Under the pieces are notes generated by a model that had not been told where the DNA came from, did no database searches, and saw nothing but the letters and a program-made list of their open reading frames with translations. The position numbers were made by a program, and so were the translations under genes. Below, in pieces: positions 37,281-46,064 of a stretch of 64,000 bases of DNA (its first letter is position 1; every line of letters starts with the position of its first letter). The DNA comes from Acidisoma silvae (GTDB lineage Bacteria > Pseudomonadota > Alphaproteobacteria > Acetobacterales > Acetobacteraceae), in the NCBI RefSeq assembly GCF_020618775.1, contig NZ_JAESVB010000002.1, forward strand, positions 310,001 through 374,000, given 5' to 3'.

Positions 37281-37775
37281 ATGACGACGCCACAGCCGAC
37301 GGCCTGGCCACAGAAAACGCAACGGCGCGCCGCAGCCGGACGGCCGGATGCCTCTCCCGAAGCGCAGGCGCTGATCGCCTGTCTGGAGGAAGCCGGAGCC
37401 ACCCTGCTGTCTCTGCCGCCCACCGGCTTTTCACCGCATCTGCGCACCACGGCGCTGCCGGTTCTGCGGGAGGCGGCCGAATCCTATGGCTGGTCGCTCA
37501 CGGAATTGCGGGCGCCGATGCCATCAGCCGCCCGCATCAGCCGCATGGACAAGGCCATGGGCTATCTCGCGCTGATCCCGCAGGACCGCTATCTGCTCCG
37601 CCGGATCGTGGGCTGCCGCGCGCTGGTTCACCCAATTCATGGACGCCATCTGTTTTCCTGGCGCCGTCTGGGGGAGGCGCTGGGTGCCGATCACAAAGCC
37701 GTGCAGCGCTGGCACGCCGACGGTATCCGCATCATTCTCGATGGTTTGCGGCGTCAGGCTGCCGGCATTGACTAG
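37281..37775 (+). CDS. DUF6362-like phage protein (HTH, candidate small-terminase or regulator)
   Basis: This 164-aa protein resembles the phage family DUF6362. LIACLEEAGATLLSLPPTGF, then RISRMDKAMGYLALIPQDRY with LLRRIVGC, and a C-terminal helix-turn-helix-like SWRRLGEALGADHKAVQRWH match the layout I recall for that family. Its job is not established; position before TerL suggests DNA recognition for packaging, but this is inference. CAGGAG lies 8 bp before the ATG at 37281. It is divergent from the XRE repressor across the shared operator region. Confidence 0.65.
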   Translation: MTTPQPTAWPQKTQRRAAAGRPDASPEAQALIACLEEAGATLLSLPPTGFSPHLRTTALPVLREAAESYGWSLTELRAPMPSAARISRMDKAMGYLALIPQDRYLLRRIVGCRALVHPIHGRHLFSWRRLGEALGADHKAVQRWHADGIRIILDGLRRQAAGID

Positions 37776-37845
37776 GATCATGACTCCGGAACCTTGCCGG
37801 AATGACCGTTATGCCTGCCCGGGGGCCGCCGTCGCTTGACCGTCT

Positions 37846-39144
37846 ATGAGCAGGCCGCTACCCCGCGAGGATCGTGAAGGAAACGCCTCGCCCGTGACAA
37901 TCGCCTCCTCAGCCCTTTCCATTGCTGATCGCATGTCACGCGTGACCGGCCTCGGGCGTCGCCCGCTCAATGCCGAAGCGACGATCAAGACAGCCCTAAA
38001 CGGCGCACCGGCCAGCGCTTTCGGCCCGGAATTCGGCATGGCGCAATTCGCCGAGGGCCTGACGGTGCTGTTCAACGCGCTGGAGCGCGAGGCCGATCTG
38101 TCGCTGTTCGGACGATTTGCCGTCCGCTGGGACACCATCCGCTGCCTGCGCAACCTGATGCGGATGTGGCGCGAGGAGGAAAGCGCGCCTGCCATCGTCA
38201 GCACGCCCATCCACCGCCCGCTGATCATTACCGGCCTTCCGCGTAGCGGCACGACCTTCTTGCATCGCCTGCTGGACTGCGACCCCATGACCCGCAGCCC
38301 CAGTTGCTGGCAAACCATGGCGCCCTACCCGCCCCTGCACGGGCCGGACAAGCGGCGCGCGCAGACGGATCGCGACCTGCGCTATTTCGGCCAGATCGCC
38401 CCCGGCTTCCGGGACGTGCATCCGCTGACCGCCGATATGCCGCAGGAATGTACGGAGATCACCGCTCAGATCTTTCAGTCGCTGCGGTTCGATACGACCT
38501 TTCGCATTCCCAGCTATCTGGCCTGGCAGGATGCCCAGGGCCATAGCCTGGCCTATCGCTTTCACAAACGCTTCCTCCAGCATCTGCAATATCAAAGCGG
38601 CGACGCACCGGAAGCTGTGCAATGGGTATTGAAATGCCCCGATCACGTCTTTGCCCTTGATGCGGTGCGCCAAGTCTATCCCGATGCGCGCATCGTCTTC
38701 GTGCATCGCGATCCGCTGAAGGTGCTGCCCTCCGTCGCGAAGCTGACGGAAATCCTGCGCCAGCCCTTCACGGGCGTGCAAAACAAGACGGATATCGGCG
38801 ACCAGGTGACCGGGCGCTGGCATCAGGGTGTGGAAGAGATGATGGAGGTCGCCGACAGGGACGATGCGGCGCAGAGCAATGAGCCGGGCATCTGCCATAT
38901 CCAGTATCGCGAATTGATCGCTGACCCGATCGGCACCATCGACCGTCTTTACGGCCATTTCGGCAAGGATCTGCATGCCGATGCGCGCACGGCCATGGAG
39001 ACCGAAATCAACCGCAGAAAGCGTGGTGGCTACGGCCAGAACGTCTATCATTTCGCGGAACACGGCCTGGACGCGAAGCGAGAACGAACCTTCTTTAAAA
39101 GCTATATGCAGCGCTTCGGCATCATCGAAGAAGTGCAGGTTTGA
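37846..39144 (+). CDS. PAPS-dependent sulfotransferase
   Basis: This 432-aa protein has the two PAPS-binding motifs of sulfotransferases. The 5'-phosphosulfate loop is LIITGLPRSGTTFLHRLLDC, and the 3'-phosphate site includes IVFVHRDPLKVLPSVAKL. CPDHVFALDAVRQVYPDARI and IHPLT-like VHPLTADMPQECTEI also fit. It would transfer sulfate from PAPS to a hydroxyl or amine; the target is unknown. It sits between two phage genes (DUF6362 and TerL), so it may be a cargo gene, or the phage may have integrated around it. Confidence 0.83.
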   Translation: MSRPLPREDREGNASPVTIASSALSIADRMSRVTGLGRRPLNAEATIKTALNGAPASAFGPEFGMAQFAEGLTVLFNALEREADLSLFGRFAVRWDTIRCLRNLMRMWREEESAPAIVSTPIHRPLIITGLPRSGTTFLHRLLDCDPMTRSPSCWQTMAPYPPLHGPDKRRAQTDRDLRYFGQIAPGFRDVHPLTADMPQECTEITAQIFQSLRFDTTFRIPSYLAWQDAQGHSLAYRFHKRFLQHLQYQSGDAPEAVQWVLKCPDHVFALDAVRQVYPDARIVFVHRDPLKVLPSVAKLTEILRQPFTGVQNKTDIGDQVTGRWHQGVEEMMEVADRDDAAQSNEPGICHIQYRELIADPIGTIDRLYGHFGKDLHADARTAMETEINRRKRGGYGQNVYHFAEHGLDAKRERTFFKSYMQRFGIIEEVQV

Positions 39145-39233
39145 TTTTTATTTTGATATCGTAAATTTTATCTGGACAAATACCCCAGAATTTCCCACAT
39201 AAATATACATGATGGTTGTTTGCGTCGTTGACG

Positions 39234-39258
39234 TGATCAACCGCTTCTAGGTTGATCA
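39234..39258. promoter_or_regulatory. 9-bp-arm inverted repeat before terL
   Basis: TGATCAACC and GGTTGATCA flank seven bases. It sits in an AT-rich 167-bp gap between the sulfotransferase and terminase genes, about 55 bp before the likely terL start. It may be an operator, a pac/cos-like site or a hairpin. Confidence 0.4.
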
Positions 39259-39311
39259 GACGATCAGCCGCTTTCTCCACCCAATCCGACCTGAGAGGCC
39301 CCGATTTCCGC

Positions 39312-40667
39312 ATGGATTTGGGGCTTGCGGCTTTTGCGGACGAAGTCCTGGCATCGGCAGAGCAAAGCCCGGCCCGCCACCACCGCTACCTGATGGAGCG
39401 GCTGGAGGCCGTCAGCACCGGCGAGATGGACCGGCTGATGGTGCTGATGCCCCCGGGCTCGGCCAAATCGACCTATGTCTCGATCCTGTTTCCGGCCTGG
39501 TATCTGGCGCAGCATCCGCGCGCCGCGCTGATGACCTGCTGCCATACTGACAGTCTGGCCAGCCATTTCGGCCGCCGCACGCGGGCTCTGGTGCAGGAAC
39601 AGGCCGAGATTCTGGGCTATAAGATCGCCGGGGACGAACGTGCCGCCCATCGCTGGCGCACCAGCCGTGGCGGAGAGTATTTCGCGACGGGCCTGCGTGG
39701 ACCCATCACCGGACGCCGCGCTGACCTTGTCATCATCGATGATCCTGTCAAATCCTGGGCGGAAGCGGATTCGCCGCTGGCCCGCGAACATGCCTGGAAC
39801 TGGTACCGGTCAGACCTGCTGCCGCGGCTAAAGCCGCGTGGCCGCATCATCCTCGTCATGACGCGCTGGCATCAGGATGATCTGGGCGGACGCATTCTGG
39901 AGATGGAGACCGGCTGGACGTCCGTGAAACTGCCGGCGCTGGCTGTCGCCGCCGACCCGCTGGGCCGTGCGCCCGGCGAGGCGCTTTGGCCGGACTGGGA
40001 GGATGCGGCGGCCCTGCTGCGCAAGAAGGTGGCCATGGGCGAACGCGCCTTCGCCGCTTTGTTTCAGCAGGACCCGCGCCCCCCGGCCGGCGGCCTGTTT
40101 CTGACCGAGCGCCTGCGCCTGACCGATGGCGGCCAGTTTCAAACCCTGGCAGGGGTCCGCGCCTGGGATCTTGCCGCTGCCGTGCCGGCGCCGGGCCGCG
40201 ACCCGGACTGGACGGTGGGACTGCGGCTGGATCGTGACACAGAGGACCGCTTCATCGTGCAGGACATTCGCCGCCTGCGCGGCACGCCCGGCGAGGTCGA
40301 GGCTGCGATCCTGTCGGCCGCCGTGCAGGACGGCACCGCCGTGGTGATCGCTCTGCCGCAAGACCCAGGCCAGGCTGGCCTGGCGCAGATCGCCTATCTG
40401 ACCCGGAAACTGGCCGGATATACTGTGCGGTCATCACCCGAAACCGGATCGAAACTGACCCGCGCCAGTCCGATTGCGGCGCAGGTGGAAGCCGGCAATG
40501 TCAGCCTGATCCAGGCCCCATGGAATCGAAGCTTCGCCGAAGAGCTAAGGGATTTTCCGCATGGCGCGAAGGACGATCAGGTCGATGCACTGTCGCGCGC
40601 CTTCATGACGCTCGCGACACCCACAAAACCCGCCCGCCGCTTGCAAGTGCCCTTGCTGGGCCGATGA
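39312..40667 (+). CDS. Phage terminase large subunit (TerL)
   Basis: This 451-aa DNA-packaging motor has an N-terminal ATPase and a C-terminal nuclease domain. The adenine/Walker A region is LMVLMPPGSAKSTYVSILFP, Walker B is ADLVIIDDPVKSWAEADSP, and the coupling motif lies in RIILVMTRWHQDDLGG. The nuclease domain has ACID residues in VRAWDLAAA and near the end KDDQVDALSRAFMTLA. It would cut and pump DNA into the capsid. The ATG at 39312 is preferred over an upstream TTG at 39252, though its ribosome-binding site is weak. Portal and capsid genes follow. Confidence 0.9.
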   Translation: MDLGLAAFADEVLASAEQSPARHHRYLMERLEAVSTGEMDRLMVLMPPGSAKSTYVSILFPAWYLAQHPRAALMTCCHTDSLASHFGRRTRALVQEQAEILGYKIAGDERAAHRWRTSRGGEYFATGLRGPITGRRADLVIIDDPVKSWAEADSPLAREHAWNWYRSDLLPRLKPRGRIILVMTRWHQDDLGGRILEMETGWTSVKLPALAVAADPLGRAPGEALWPDWEDAAALLRKKVAMGERAFAALFQQDPRPPAGGLFLTERLRLTDGGQFQTLAGVRAWDLAAAVPAPGRDPDWTVGLRLDRDTEDRFIVQDIRRLRGTPGEVEAAILSAAVQDGTAVVIALPQDPGQAGLAQIAYLTRKLAGYTVRSSPETGSKLTRASPIAAQVEAGNVSLIQAPWNRSFAEELRDFPHGAKDDQVDALSRAFMTLATPTKPARRLQVPLLGR

Positions 40668-40687
40668 TCCTGTAAACACGGATTGCC

Positions 40688-42096
40688 ATGTTCGACACAT
40701 TGCGTGCCCTGCTGCCGCGCGATGCGGACTATCCGCCGCGCGTCGCCGAGCTTGACCTATTGTGCCGCGTGCTGAACGGCACGCTGTATGACAGCCTGCC
40801 CTATCAGTTCCATGAGGAGCGCGGCGCGGGTGGCGAGTATATTCCCATCCGCCAGCGGCGCCCCTCGATCCGCTATGCGCTGTGCCGCACGGTGGTGGAA
40901 GACAGCGTCGCCCTGCTGTTCAGCGAAGGGCATTTTCCACGCATCCTGTGTGACGATCTGACGTTGCGCAGTTTCCTGTCCGACCTGATGCAGGATTGCG
41001 GGCTGAATGCGGTAATGACGGATGCGGCGCTGCGTGGCTCCGTCGGCTCGGTCGCGATTCTTCTGCGGATCCTGAAAGGCCGTGTCTATGTCTCTGCCCT
41101 CGACAGTCTGTATCTGACGCCCTGCTGGCGGCTGGATGCGCCGGATGTGCTGCTGAGCGTGACCGAGCAATACAAGGTGCGCGGCACGATGTTGCGGGCA
41201 CAAGGCTATGAGATTGCGGACCCTGACATCGATTATTGTTCCGCCGCGTCTGGGACAGCGAGTGCGAGACCTGGTACCAGCCCTGGCCCGTCGGCCTGCC
41301 CGCTGTCGTCGCGCCCGCCATCGACGACAGCCGGTCGATCCATCATCGCCTGGGCTTCATACCCCTGGTGTGGATCCGCAACCTACCCGGGGGTGACAGC
41401 GTCGATGGCGGCTGCACCTTCCGCGCCGCTATCGAGACAAGCATCGAAATAGACTACCAATTGTCCCAGGCCGGACGTGGCTTGACCTATAGTTCCGACC
41501 CCACGCTTCTCATCAAGGAACCGGCGACCGCCGATCGCGAAATTATCAAAGGCGCCGGCAATGCCCTGGTGGTCAGCAAGGACGGCGACGCCAAGCTGCT
41601 GGAGATTGGCGGCACAGCCGCCAATGCGGTGATCGACTACGTGCGCGTGCTGCGCGAGTTGGCACTGGAAAGCGTGCATGGCAACCGGTCTTCCGCCGAC
41701 CGCATCGCCGCCGCGCAATCCGGCCGTGCGCTGGAATTGATGAACCAGGGTCTCATCTGGCTCGCCGATAATCTCCTTATTTCCTATGGAACAAACGGCA
41801 TTCTGCCGTTGCTGCGGATGGTTCTGCGCGCCGCCGAACGCTATCCGATTACGGTTCTTGGCCGGCAGGCGCCGAAAGCGCCCGTCGACACGCGCCTGAC
41901 GCTTGATTGGCCAAATTGGTATCCGCCCACAGCGGCAGACCAGTTGGCCGCAGCCCAAAGCCTTTCCACCCTCGCCACCGCCGGACAGATCAGCCGCGAA
42001 ACCGCCGTGCGCAGCATCAGTGATGCCTATGGCGTCACCGATGTCGCCGCCGAGCTGGCGCGCATTGCCAAGGACAGAATGGATGACGACTGCTGA
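40688..42096 (+). pseudogene. Phage portal protein, split by a -1 frameshift
   Basis: The portal, which forms the ring where DNA enters the capsid, is read in two frames. From 40688, MFDTLRALLPRDADYPPRVA runs to DPDIDY at 41236, and then meaning is lost. A second frame from 41236 continues FRRVWDSECETWYQPWPVGL and runs to the stop at 42096, with DRIAAAQSGRALELMNQG. Together they give about 470 aa, normal for a portal. A T missing in TATT[T]G at 41236 explains the break; no classic slippery site is present. Either the element cannot package DNA or the base is a sequencing error. Confidence 0.85.
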
Positions 42097-42496
42097 AACT
42101 ATTACACCGGAAACCGAACCCGACAGCGTGGAAGCGCTGAAGGCGCGCGCCGCCGCGCTGGAAGAGCAGATACGCAGCTTGTCCGAACAGGCCCGCGCCA
42201 ATCTTCTGACGGCGGAACTGAAGACCGAGGCGCTACGCGCCGGAATGGTCGATCTCGATGGCTTGAAGCTGCTGGACACATCCACCCTCACTATCGGCGA
42301 GCAAGGCGAGGTGACGGGCGCGACGGCGCTGATGGATCGCTTCCGGCGCCTGAAACCCTGGCTGTTTGGCCAGGCGTCCACCACCAGCACGACCGCCGCC
42401 CCGCCTTCGCCACAGCCGCCGCGCATGAAGCCGGCGACCGAGATGACGAAGGATGAATACCGCGCGGCGCGCGCCGCGATCCTCCGCCGCACCTGA
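42083..42496 (+). CDS. Small phage head protein, coiled-coil, scaffold candidate
   Basis: This 137-aa protein starts 14 bp inside the portal 3' end. Residues 12-45 form a probable coiled coil (VEALKARAAALEEQIRSLSE). A middle TSTLTIGEQGEVTGATAL and a Pro-rich linker follow, then a basic C-terminus, MTKDEYRAARAAILRRT. Position between portal and capsid fits a scaffold or head-assembly protein. I do not recognise a named family. Confidence 0.6.
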   Translation: MTTAETITPETEPDSVEALKARAAALEEQIRSLSEQARANLLTAELKTEALRAGMVDLDGLKLLDTSTLTIGEQGEVTGATALMDRFRRLKPWLFGQASTTSTTAAPPSPQPPRMKPATEMTKDEYRAARAAILRRT

Positions 42497-42531
42497 TCTT
42501 CATCCCCCCAATCAGCATCGAGAGGATCGCC

Positions 42532-43854
42532 ATGGGCATCCAGAATTTTCCGGCAGCCTTGCAGCCGATCATCCAGCAGGGCTTTCTGGAACGCGAGTTT
42601 CAGCAAGCCTTGCGATCGCGCCTCGGCTATCGCGCGGTTGCGGACCGGGACGAGATTGCGGTCGGCATCGGTGAGACGTTGACCAAGACCCGCGCCGGGC
42701 TGAAGCCGAGTGTCACAACCCCGCTATCGCCCGCGCTCAACACCAATCTCGACAATGGCCTGACGCCGTCGAGCTGGGGCGTTGAGCAATATACGCTGAC
42801 CTTGAATTTTTATGCCGCGACGGCCGACCTCAATATGGTCACCAGCCGCGTCGGCATTGCCAGCCAGTTTCTGCAAAACGCCTATACCAATGGCGAACAG
42901 GCTGCCCGCAGCCTGGATGAACTGGCGCGCAACGCCCTGTTCAACGCCTATTTCGGCGGCAATACCCGCGTAAGCGCGACACTTGCCAGCGCCGGCCCGA
43001 CGATCGCCGTGGATGACATTCGCGGCTTTCAGACGATCTTCGTGAATGGCGTGCAGGCAGCGGTCTCGTCCGGCAATCCGCTGGCCGTCACGATCGGCAG
43101 CGACAGCTATACGCTGATCGGCGCGGCGGCCGACAGCGTGAATACCTCCACCACGCCTTACGGCATTTCCGGCGAATTGACCTTTGGCAGCAATGTCACG
43201 GTGGCGGATGGCACCGGCGGCAATAGTGTTCAAGCGGCCACGGCCAGCGCCATTCTGCGGCCGGGCGGCCGCACCAATACCACGCTGCTGCAAGCGACCG
43301 ATACGCTGGCCATGGGCAATCTGCTCGATGCCGTCGCGACCTTGCGCAAGAACGCGGTGCCGGAAATCGACGGCGTCTATAACTGCTATCTGGATCCGGT
43401 CTCGGCCCGGCAGCTATTTGCCGACCCCGATTTCAAGACTCTGTTCACCGGGGCAACCTCCAGCAATGCCGTCTTCCAGGATGGCATGGTCAACGACTTC
43501 CTGGGCCTGCGCTTCATCCCGACCACGGAAGCCTTCGTGCAGCAGCATCCGACGCTGGCGAACCTGCATATCCGCCGCCCCATCATCTGCGGACAAGGCG
43601 CGCTGATCGAGGGCGATTTCGCCGGCATCGGCGCGGATGATGTGGCGCCGAAGGACTCCATCGTCACCATTGTCGATGGCGTCGCCATGGTAACGCGCGA
43701 GCCGATCGACCGACTGCAGCAGATCATTGCCCAAAGCTGGTATTGGATCGGCGGCTTCTGCGCGCCGTCCGACACCACCACGACGCCGCTGACCGTGCCG
43801 ACCGCGACCAATGCCGCGTTCAAGCGCGCGGTGATGGTCGAGCATGTGGGGTAA
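42532..43854 (+). CDS. Phage major capsid protein
   Basis: This 440-aa protein lies where the coat gene is expected. It begins MGIQNFPAALQPIIQQGFLE, then LEREFQQALRSRLGYRAVAD. The regions LTLNFYAATADLNMVTSRVG, SLDELARNALFNAYFGGN and AVPEIDGVYNCYLDPVSARQ fit a HK97-fold coat with an inserted Ig-like domain near residues 170-240. No cleaved delta domain is obvious. GAGAGG precedes the start. It would make up the head shell with about 415 copies or fewer, depending on head size. Confidence 0.8.
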   Translation: MGIQNFPAALQPIIQQGFLEREFQQALRSRLGYRAVADRDEIAVGIGETLTKTRAGLKPSVTTPLSPALNTNLDNGLTPSSWGVEQYTLTLNFYAATADLNMVTSRVGIASQFLQNAYTNGEQAARSLDELARNALFNAYFGGNTRVSATLASAGPTIAVDDIRGFQTIFVNGVQAAVSSGNPLAVTIGSDSYTLIGAAADSVNTSTTPYGISGELTFGSNVTVADGTGGNSVQAATASAILRPGGRTNTTLLQATDTLAMGNLLDAVATLRKNAVPEIDGVYNCYLDPVSARQLFADPDFKTLFTGATSSNAVFQDGMVNDFLGLRFIPTTEAFVQQHPTLANLHIRRPIICGQGALIEGDFAGIGADDVAPKDSIVTIVDGVAMVTREPIDRLQQIIAQSWYWIGGFCAPSDTTTTPLTVPTATNAAFKRAVMVEHVG

Positions 43855-43859
43855 CGGTC

Positions 43860-44168
43860 ATGGCCAGCGGCAGCATCGCCGCCTTCAGTCCGGAAGCAAC
43901 CGTCAGCGTTGCGGCCGGCATCGCCAGCAATGCGGTGGCTTTGGGCGGTAGCGGCCCGTCCCTGCTCGTCTTCAACAGCACAAGCAGCATCGCCTTTCTG
44001 CGCCTGGGCGCCAGCACCAGCCTGACCGCGACCAGCGGTGATCTGCCTGTGCCTGCCGGCGTGCAATTGCTGCTGACGGTGGGCGCCACGGTGACGGCGG
44101 CCGCCGTTCTGCTCAGCAGCGGCAGCGGCACGGTCTATCTCACCCGTGGGTCCGGCTCGGCATATTGA
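43860..44168 (+). CDS. Small Ala/Ser/Val-rich phage structural protein
   Basis: This 102-aa protein is rich in Ala, Ser, Thr and Val, as in SIAAFSPEATVSVAAGIASN and GVQLLLTVGATVTAAAVLL. No family is recognised. It starts 6 bp after the capsid gene and precedes a connector-like gene, so a head decoration or stabilising role is plausible but unproven. The real start is the ATG at 43860; longer readings run into the capsid gene. Confidence 0.6.
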   Translation: MASGSIAAFSPEATVSVAAGIASNAVALGGSGPSLLVFNSTSSIAFLRLGASTSLTATSGDLPVPAGVQLLLTVGATVTAAAVLLSSGSGTVYLTRGSGSAY

Positions 44169-44180
44169 GAGCACAAAGCC

Positions 44181-44558
44181 ATGGCCTTTACCGACGCCGA
44201 GAAGACCGACCTTAGACGGTTCTGCGGATACCCGGCCTATGGCACGGGTGCCAGCGGCTTTCAGGGCTGGCGCTTCTTTCAGGCCTATGGACTGATGGAA
44301 TTCCGGTTGAACAATCTCTCCGGCGCCGAGGAAACCGTCTGCCGCACCTATCTGGGCACTTTGCGCGGATTGGAAGCGGCGGTGCCGCATACCGGCCAGA
44401 GCCTGGATACCGACCAGGCCGCCGTCTGGACGCGCAACAAGGATGAGTTGCGGGATCGCCTGACCCTGCTTGACGAATGGCGGCGCCGGCTATGCAGTTT
44501 TCTGGGCCTGCCGCCTGGGCCTGCCTTGACCGATCCCGGTATGACCCTGGTGGTGTGA
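44181..44558 (+). CDS. Putative head-tail connector protein
   Basis: This 125-aa protein begins MAFTDAEKTDLRRFCGYPAY and is mostly helical, with LRGLEAAVPHTGQSLDTDQA and NKDELRDRLTLLDEWRRRL near the end. Size, fold content and gene position resemble head-tail adaptors such as gp6-like connectors. Its stop overlaps the next start by 3 bp (TGATG). No functional motif can be named. Confidence 0.6.
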   Translation: MAFTDAEKTDLRRFCGYPAYGTGASGFQGWRFFQAYGLMEFRLNNLSGAEETVCRTYLGTLRGLEAAVPHTGQSLDTDQAAVWTRNKDELRDRLTLLDEWRRRLCSFLGLPPGPALTDPGMTLVV

Positions 44559-45211
44559 TGACCCCGACACAATTGCAAGACCGGGTCGCGCGCGGACAGG
44601 GCCTCGCGGCGCTGCGCATGGGTGACGATTACGATGTCTTTCGCCCGCGCTCCGCCTTCATGCCGCTTGCACCCGGCAATCGTATTCTGCGCCTGCCGGT
44701 GGCATTGCATGGCGAAGATCGCGACTGGCATCGCGGCGCGCGCTATGGCCAGCCGCTGTGGTTTGCCGTTCACGACACGAGCTATACGCAGCCCGGCGAT
44801 TATCTGGTGGGCGCGGGCGGCACCTTCTTCATTGCCAGCCAGCCGCCGCTTCTGCCCACCGTCTGCGTGCAGACCAATCGCACCGTCAGCCTCAGCCGGG
44901 CGGAAGGGGCAGACGCCATCGGCATCAATGCCTATGGCGGTGTCGCGCCACAGAGGCAGGTGCCCGTTCTGGTCGATTGGCCTGCCAGCATGCTGACGGC
45001 CGCAAGCGGCAGCCGCAATGGTGGCACCCTGCCGGGCGAGCCTGGACCGCCAAGCTGGGCAATTCTGCTGCCTGCTTTGCCGCCCTCTGAATTGGCCGAT
45101 CTGCGCTGTGACGATCTCGTGCAGAATGAGACGGGCCTCACGGCCATCATCTCCGCCGTCGAACGCAGCGCGCTCGGCTGGCGCCTGACGGCCATTCAGG
45201 CGGCGACGTGA
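44558..45211 (+). CDS. Phage neck/head-completion protein, unknown family
   Basis: This 217-aa protein starts MTPTQLQDRVARGQGLAALR. It carries YDVFRPRSAFMPLAPGNRIL and the Gly/Pro loop NAYGGVAPQRQVPVLVDWPA. No named domain is recognised. Its start overlaps the connector stop, and the next gene follows after one base, so it is a fixed part of the structural operon. By position it should be a neck or tail-completion protein. Confidence 0.55.
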   Translation: MTPTQLQDRVARGQGLAALRMGDDYDVFRPRSAFMPLAPGNRILRLPVALHGEDRDWHRGARYGQPLWFAVHDTSYTQPGDYLVGAGGTFFIASQPPLLPTVCVQTNRTVSLSRAEGADAIGINAYGGVAPQRQVPVLVDWPASMLTAASGSRNGGTLPGEPGPPSWAILLPALPPSELADLRCDDLVQNETGLTAIISAVERSALGWRLTAIQAAT

Positions 45212-45212
45212 C

Positions 45213-46049
45213 ATGGCGGATCAATCGGACGTCGAAACCGCTTTGGTTCGCGTGATTGCCGGCACGATCTATCCGGACGGCAGTGACGGCGATTCCACCA
45301 TCGGCACGCCACCCGCCCTGTGCCGCATCTATCGCGGCTGGCCGACGACCGCCGCATTGCAGGCCGATCTTGCCGCCGGCATCGTCAATGTCAGCATTTT
45401 TCCGAGCGGATCGCCGCGCGATACCACGCGCTATCCCGCAGGCTGGACCGTGACGACCGCCAGCAGGCCGACGCTGACCGTGGTAGTGCGGCAGAACATC
45501 GTCACCTTCACCGGAACGCCGGCCGCGGGGCAAATGGCCGGTATCGCGGTAGACGGCACAAGCTTCGTCTATCTGGTGCAGGCGGGCGATACGACAGCCC
45601 TGATTGCCGCCGCCCTTGCTGCGCAGGTCACCGCTGCCGGCTATTTCGTGCAGAATGCCAATGCCATTCTGGTCGTGCCAGGTGCGGCCTCTTTATTGGC
45701 CCGCGTCGAACAAGCACAGAGCGCCTTTCGGGAAACCCGGCGCCAGATACAGAGCTTTCGCGTCAGCTGCTGGTGCCCTGATCCGCTGCTGCGGGATGAG
45801 ACCGCAGGCCGGATCGACACGGCCATGGCGGATAGCCGTTTTCTGACACTCGCGGACGGTACCTCCGCACGCATCACCCTCGAAGGCGGCGCGACCATCG
45901 ACCAGATGGAGGCAGCGCATCTTTACCGCCGCGACCTGATCTATGCCGCCGACTACGCCACCATCCTCACCGCCCTGCAACCGGCCATGGTTTTCGGCAG
46001 CGGGACTTTGTCCTCGCCTGCTGGCCCCCTCGCGCCGCTTCTCGGCTAG
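45213..46049 (+). CDS. Phage tail-completion/terminator-like protein
   Basis: This 278-aa protein starts MADQSDVETALVRVIAGTIY and includes LCRIYRGWPTTAALQADLAA, VNVSIFPSGSPRDTTRYPAG and a C-terminal ATIDQMEAAHLYRRDLIYAA segment. It precedes the sheath gene, where tail-completion proteins lie in contractile phages. In P2-like phages this slot is smaller, so this is likely a variant. Family is not firmly recognised. Confidence 0.55.
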   Translation: MADQSDVETALVRVIAGTIYPDGSDGDSTIGTPPALCRIYRGWPTTAALQADLAAGIVNVSIFPSGSPRDTTRYPAGWTVTTASRPTLTVVVRQNIVTFTGTPAAGQMAGIAVDGTSFVYLVQAGDTTALIAAALAAQVTAAGYFVQNANAILVVPGAASLLARVEQAQSAFRETRRQIQSFRVSCWCPDPLLRDETAGRIDTAMADSRFLTLADGTSARITLEGGATIDQMEAAHLYRRDLIYAADYATILTALQPAMVFGSGTLSSPAGPLAPLLG

Positions 46050-46064
46050 TTTCAAGGAAGTCCC

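Noticed and set aside
41236-41238. Programmed -1 frameshift in the portal gene
   Set aside because: The bases GATTATTGTT do not form X-XXY-YYZ and portal genes are not known to use frameshifting; a one-base deletion is simpler.
44477-44557. Longer N-terminus for the gene ending at 45211
   Set aside because: It would overlap the connector gene by 80 bp; the ATG at 44558 overlaps by the usual few bases.
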